Assembly (NCBI GenBank): GCA_015711695.1 | Contig: MU158453.1 | Coordinates: 1-8,153 of the forward strand | DNA length: 8,153 bases | Reading direction: 5' to 3' | From: Candidatus Geohydrothermomicrobium daggyaiense | Lineage (GTDB): Bacteria; Actinomycetota; Geothermincolia; Fen-727; JACVIW01 | Shown: one piece after another, positions 7,134-8,153 of the stretch | Position numbering within the stretch: the first letter of the stretch is position 1 | How the letters are laid out: the number at the start of each line of letters is the position of its first letter | Made by a program: the position numbers and the translations under genes | The notes under the pieces: generated by a model | What the model saw: the letters and a program-made list of their open reading frames with translations, nothing else | Told to the model about the DNA's origin: nothing | The model's database searches: none

Positions 7134-8092
7134 GAAATAAAATCGCAGTGCTGATGGGTGGGATGAGCGCGGAGCGTGAAATCTCTCTCGTTTCGGGACA
7201 AGCGGTGCTGAAAGCTCTGAAAGAACTTGGGTACGATTCTTTCGGGATTGACGTAAGCCCTGATCTACCATTTGAGCTTCTTGAAGCAAAGCCGGACGCG
7301 GCTTTCATCGCCCTTCATGGTAGGGGAGGAGAGGACGGGACCGTTCAGGGTCTTTTGGAAATTATGAGAATTCCATACACCGGATGCGGGGTTTTTTCGA
7401 GTGCCGCAACTATGGATAAAGTGGTAACAAAGACAATACTTAAAGGACATGATATTCCCGTCATTGATGATGTCGTGGCAAGAAAAGAAGATGATTTGTC
7501 TGAAGTCCTGGAGGAAGTAAATGAAAGGCTTTCTTATCCAGTTATGGTGAAGCCAGCGCGTGAGGGAAGCAGCATCGGGGTTACAAAGGTTAATAGCGAA
7601 TGGGGAATGCATGATGCGCTCGATGAGGTGTTTCGCCGGGACGACAAGGCACTAATCGAAAGGTACGTTGATGGAAGATTGATTACGGTAGGAATTATCG
7701 GAACCGAACCAACAGTTCTTCCTGTTTTAGAGATAAGAGTTAAAGATGGCTTCTATGATTATCAGGCGAAATACGAGCGCGGACGCGCGCAGTACGAGGT
7801 TCCGGCAAAGATTAGCGAGGAGATATCGGAATATGCAAGGAAAGTCGCTTTAAGTTCTTTTAAGGCATTGGAATGCGAAGGTGTCGCAAGGATTGACATG
7901 ATTTACGAAGAAAACAATGATACGCTCGCGGTTCTTGAAATCAACACAGTTCCTGGAATGACCGAGACTAGTCTTCTTCCCAAGGCGGCACGCGCGTTAG
8001 GGCTTACTTTCACCGATGTGGTGGAAATAATTCTCAAATCTGCAAGACTGAAAATTGAAAATCAAACTTTCTGCCTCAGTCGACTTTCGTAA
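7130..8092 (+). CDS. ddl: Ddl, D-alanine--D-alanine ligase
   Basis: Ddl is the cytoplasmic ATP-grasp ligase that joins two D-Ala for the pentapeptide end. It has 320 residues, near E. coli DdlB (306). Key residues fall almost exactly at the E. coli positions: Glu15 in SAEREISL, His63 in ALHG, Lys97 in MDKVVTK, Lys141 in MVKPAREGSSIGV with Ser147-Ser148, Lys214-Tyr215 in QAKYERG, Arg254 and Asp256 in ARIDM, Glu270 and Asn272 in LEINTVPGMT, and Ser281. Tyr215 in the omega loop suggests a D-Ala-D-Ala product rather than D-Ala-D-Lac (an inference from the VanA/Ddl literature, where Phe occurs in some depsipeptide ligases). The TTG start is inside the murB stop (TTGA), with a strong GGAGGG at 7118-7123 six bases upstream. 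The last 15 residues (from Arg306) look like a non-conserved tail. A probable ftsQ follows after one base. Confidence 0.96.
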   Translation: MRNKIAVLMGGMSAEREISLVSGQAVLKALKELGYDSFGIDVSPDLPFELLEAKPDAAFIALHGRGGEDGTVQGLLEIMRIPYTGCGVFSSAATMDKVVTKTILKGHDIPVIDDVVARKEDDLSEVLEEVNERLSYPVMVKPAREGSSIGVTKVNSEWGMHDALDEVFRRDDKALIERYVDGRLITVGIIGTEPTVLPVLEIRVKDGFYDYQAKYERGRAQYEVPAKISEEISEYARKVALSSFKALECEGVARIDMIYEENNDTLAVLEINTVPGMTETSLLPKAARALGLTFTDVVEIILKSARLKIENQTFCLSRLS

Positions 8093-8093
8093 G

Positions 8094-8153
8094 ATGGCCG
8101 CCTACCGGAAGAAGCCAAGCACTGGGAAGCAATTGGATTCTTTCATTTTCATT
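8094..8153 (+). CDS. ftsQ: Probable FtsQ, N-terminus only (truncated by window edge)
   Basis: Only 20 codons are visible, starting ATG 8094 one base after the ddl stop (TAAGATG). The residues read MAAYRKKPSTGKQ and then LDSFIFI, a short basic stretch turning hydrophobic at the edge. That fits the cytoplasmic tail and start of the single membrane helix of FtsQ/DivIB, a divisome scaffold whose POTRA domain lies outside the membrane. The assignment rests mainly on position, since ftsQ commonly follows ddl in dcw clusters. No catalytic or POTRA motif is visible, and no good Shine-Dalgarno precedes the start, so coupling to ddl is likely. It could also be another membrane protein or a later-starting frame. 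Confidence 0.5.
   Translation, partial: MAAYRKKPSTGKQLDSFIFI

Overview
This window is the middle of a division and cell wall (dcw) gene cluster. Eight genes lie head to tail on the + strand with almost no space between them: mraY (3' part only), murD, ftsW, murG, murC, murB, ddl, and the first 20 codons of a gene whose position and N-terminus suggest ftsQ. I see no genes on the - strand, and no RNA genes, mobile elements, CRISPR arrays or terminators. No stretch over 300 bases lacks a gene; the longest gap between genes is about 23 bases.

The organism is a peptidoglycan-making bacterium. The order mraY-murD-ftsW-murG-murC-murB-ddl-ftsQ is the classic proteobacterial-type dcw order, with murB inserted between murC and ddl as in many Deltaproteobacteria-like and some alphaproteobacterial clusters. 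MurB is the short type (303 residues). I cannot name the lineage from the sequence alone. A Deltaproteobacteria-like or uncultured Gram-negative lineage is a low-confidence guess. Starts are mixed: ATG (murD, ftsW, murC), GTG (murG) and TTG (murB, ddl).

Layout: 3-725 mraY (lipid I synthesis at the membrane); 722-2131 murD (adds D-Glu); 2148-3623 ftsW (septal SEDS glycosyltransferase); 3626-4768 murG (lipid II synthesis); 4792-6216 murC (adds L-Ala); 6222-7133 murB (makes UDP-MurNAc); 7130-8092 ddl (makes D-Ala-D-Ala); 8094 to the edge, probable ftsQ. Together they cover UDP-MurNAc formation (MurB), the first two stem-peptide additions (MurC, MurD), supply of the terminal dipeptide (Ddl), the two membrane-linked steps to lipid II (MraY, MurG) and its polymerisation at the septum (FtsW). 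Stop/start overlaps at mraY-murD and murB-ddl, and gaps of 1 to 23 bases elsewhere, point to one polycistronic message with translational coupling.

Most of the window is ordinary, well-conserved housekeeping DNA, and I do not see a new system here. The one feature that stands out is an arginine/lysine-rich cytoplasmic extension of about 125 residues at the N-terminus of FtsW. Smaller oddities are a changed 'HEQN' loop in MurG and a changed 'NGARRW'-type segment in FtsW.
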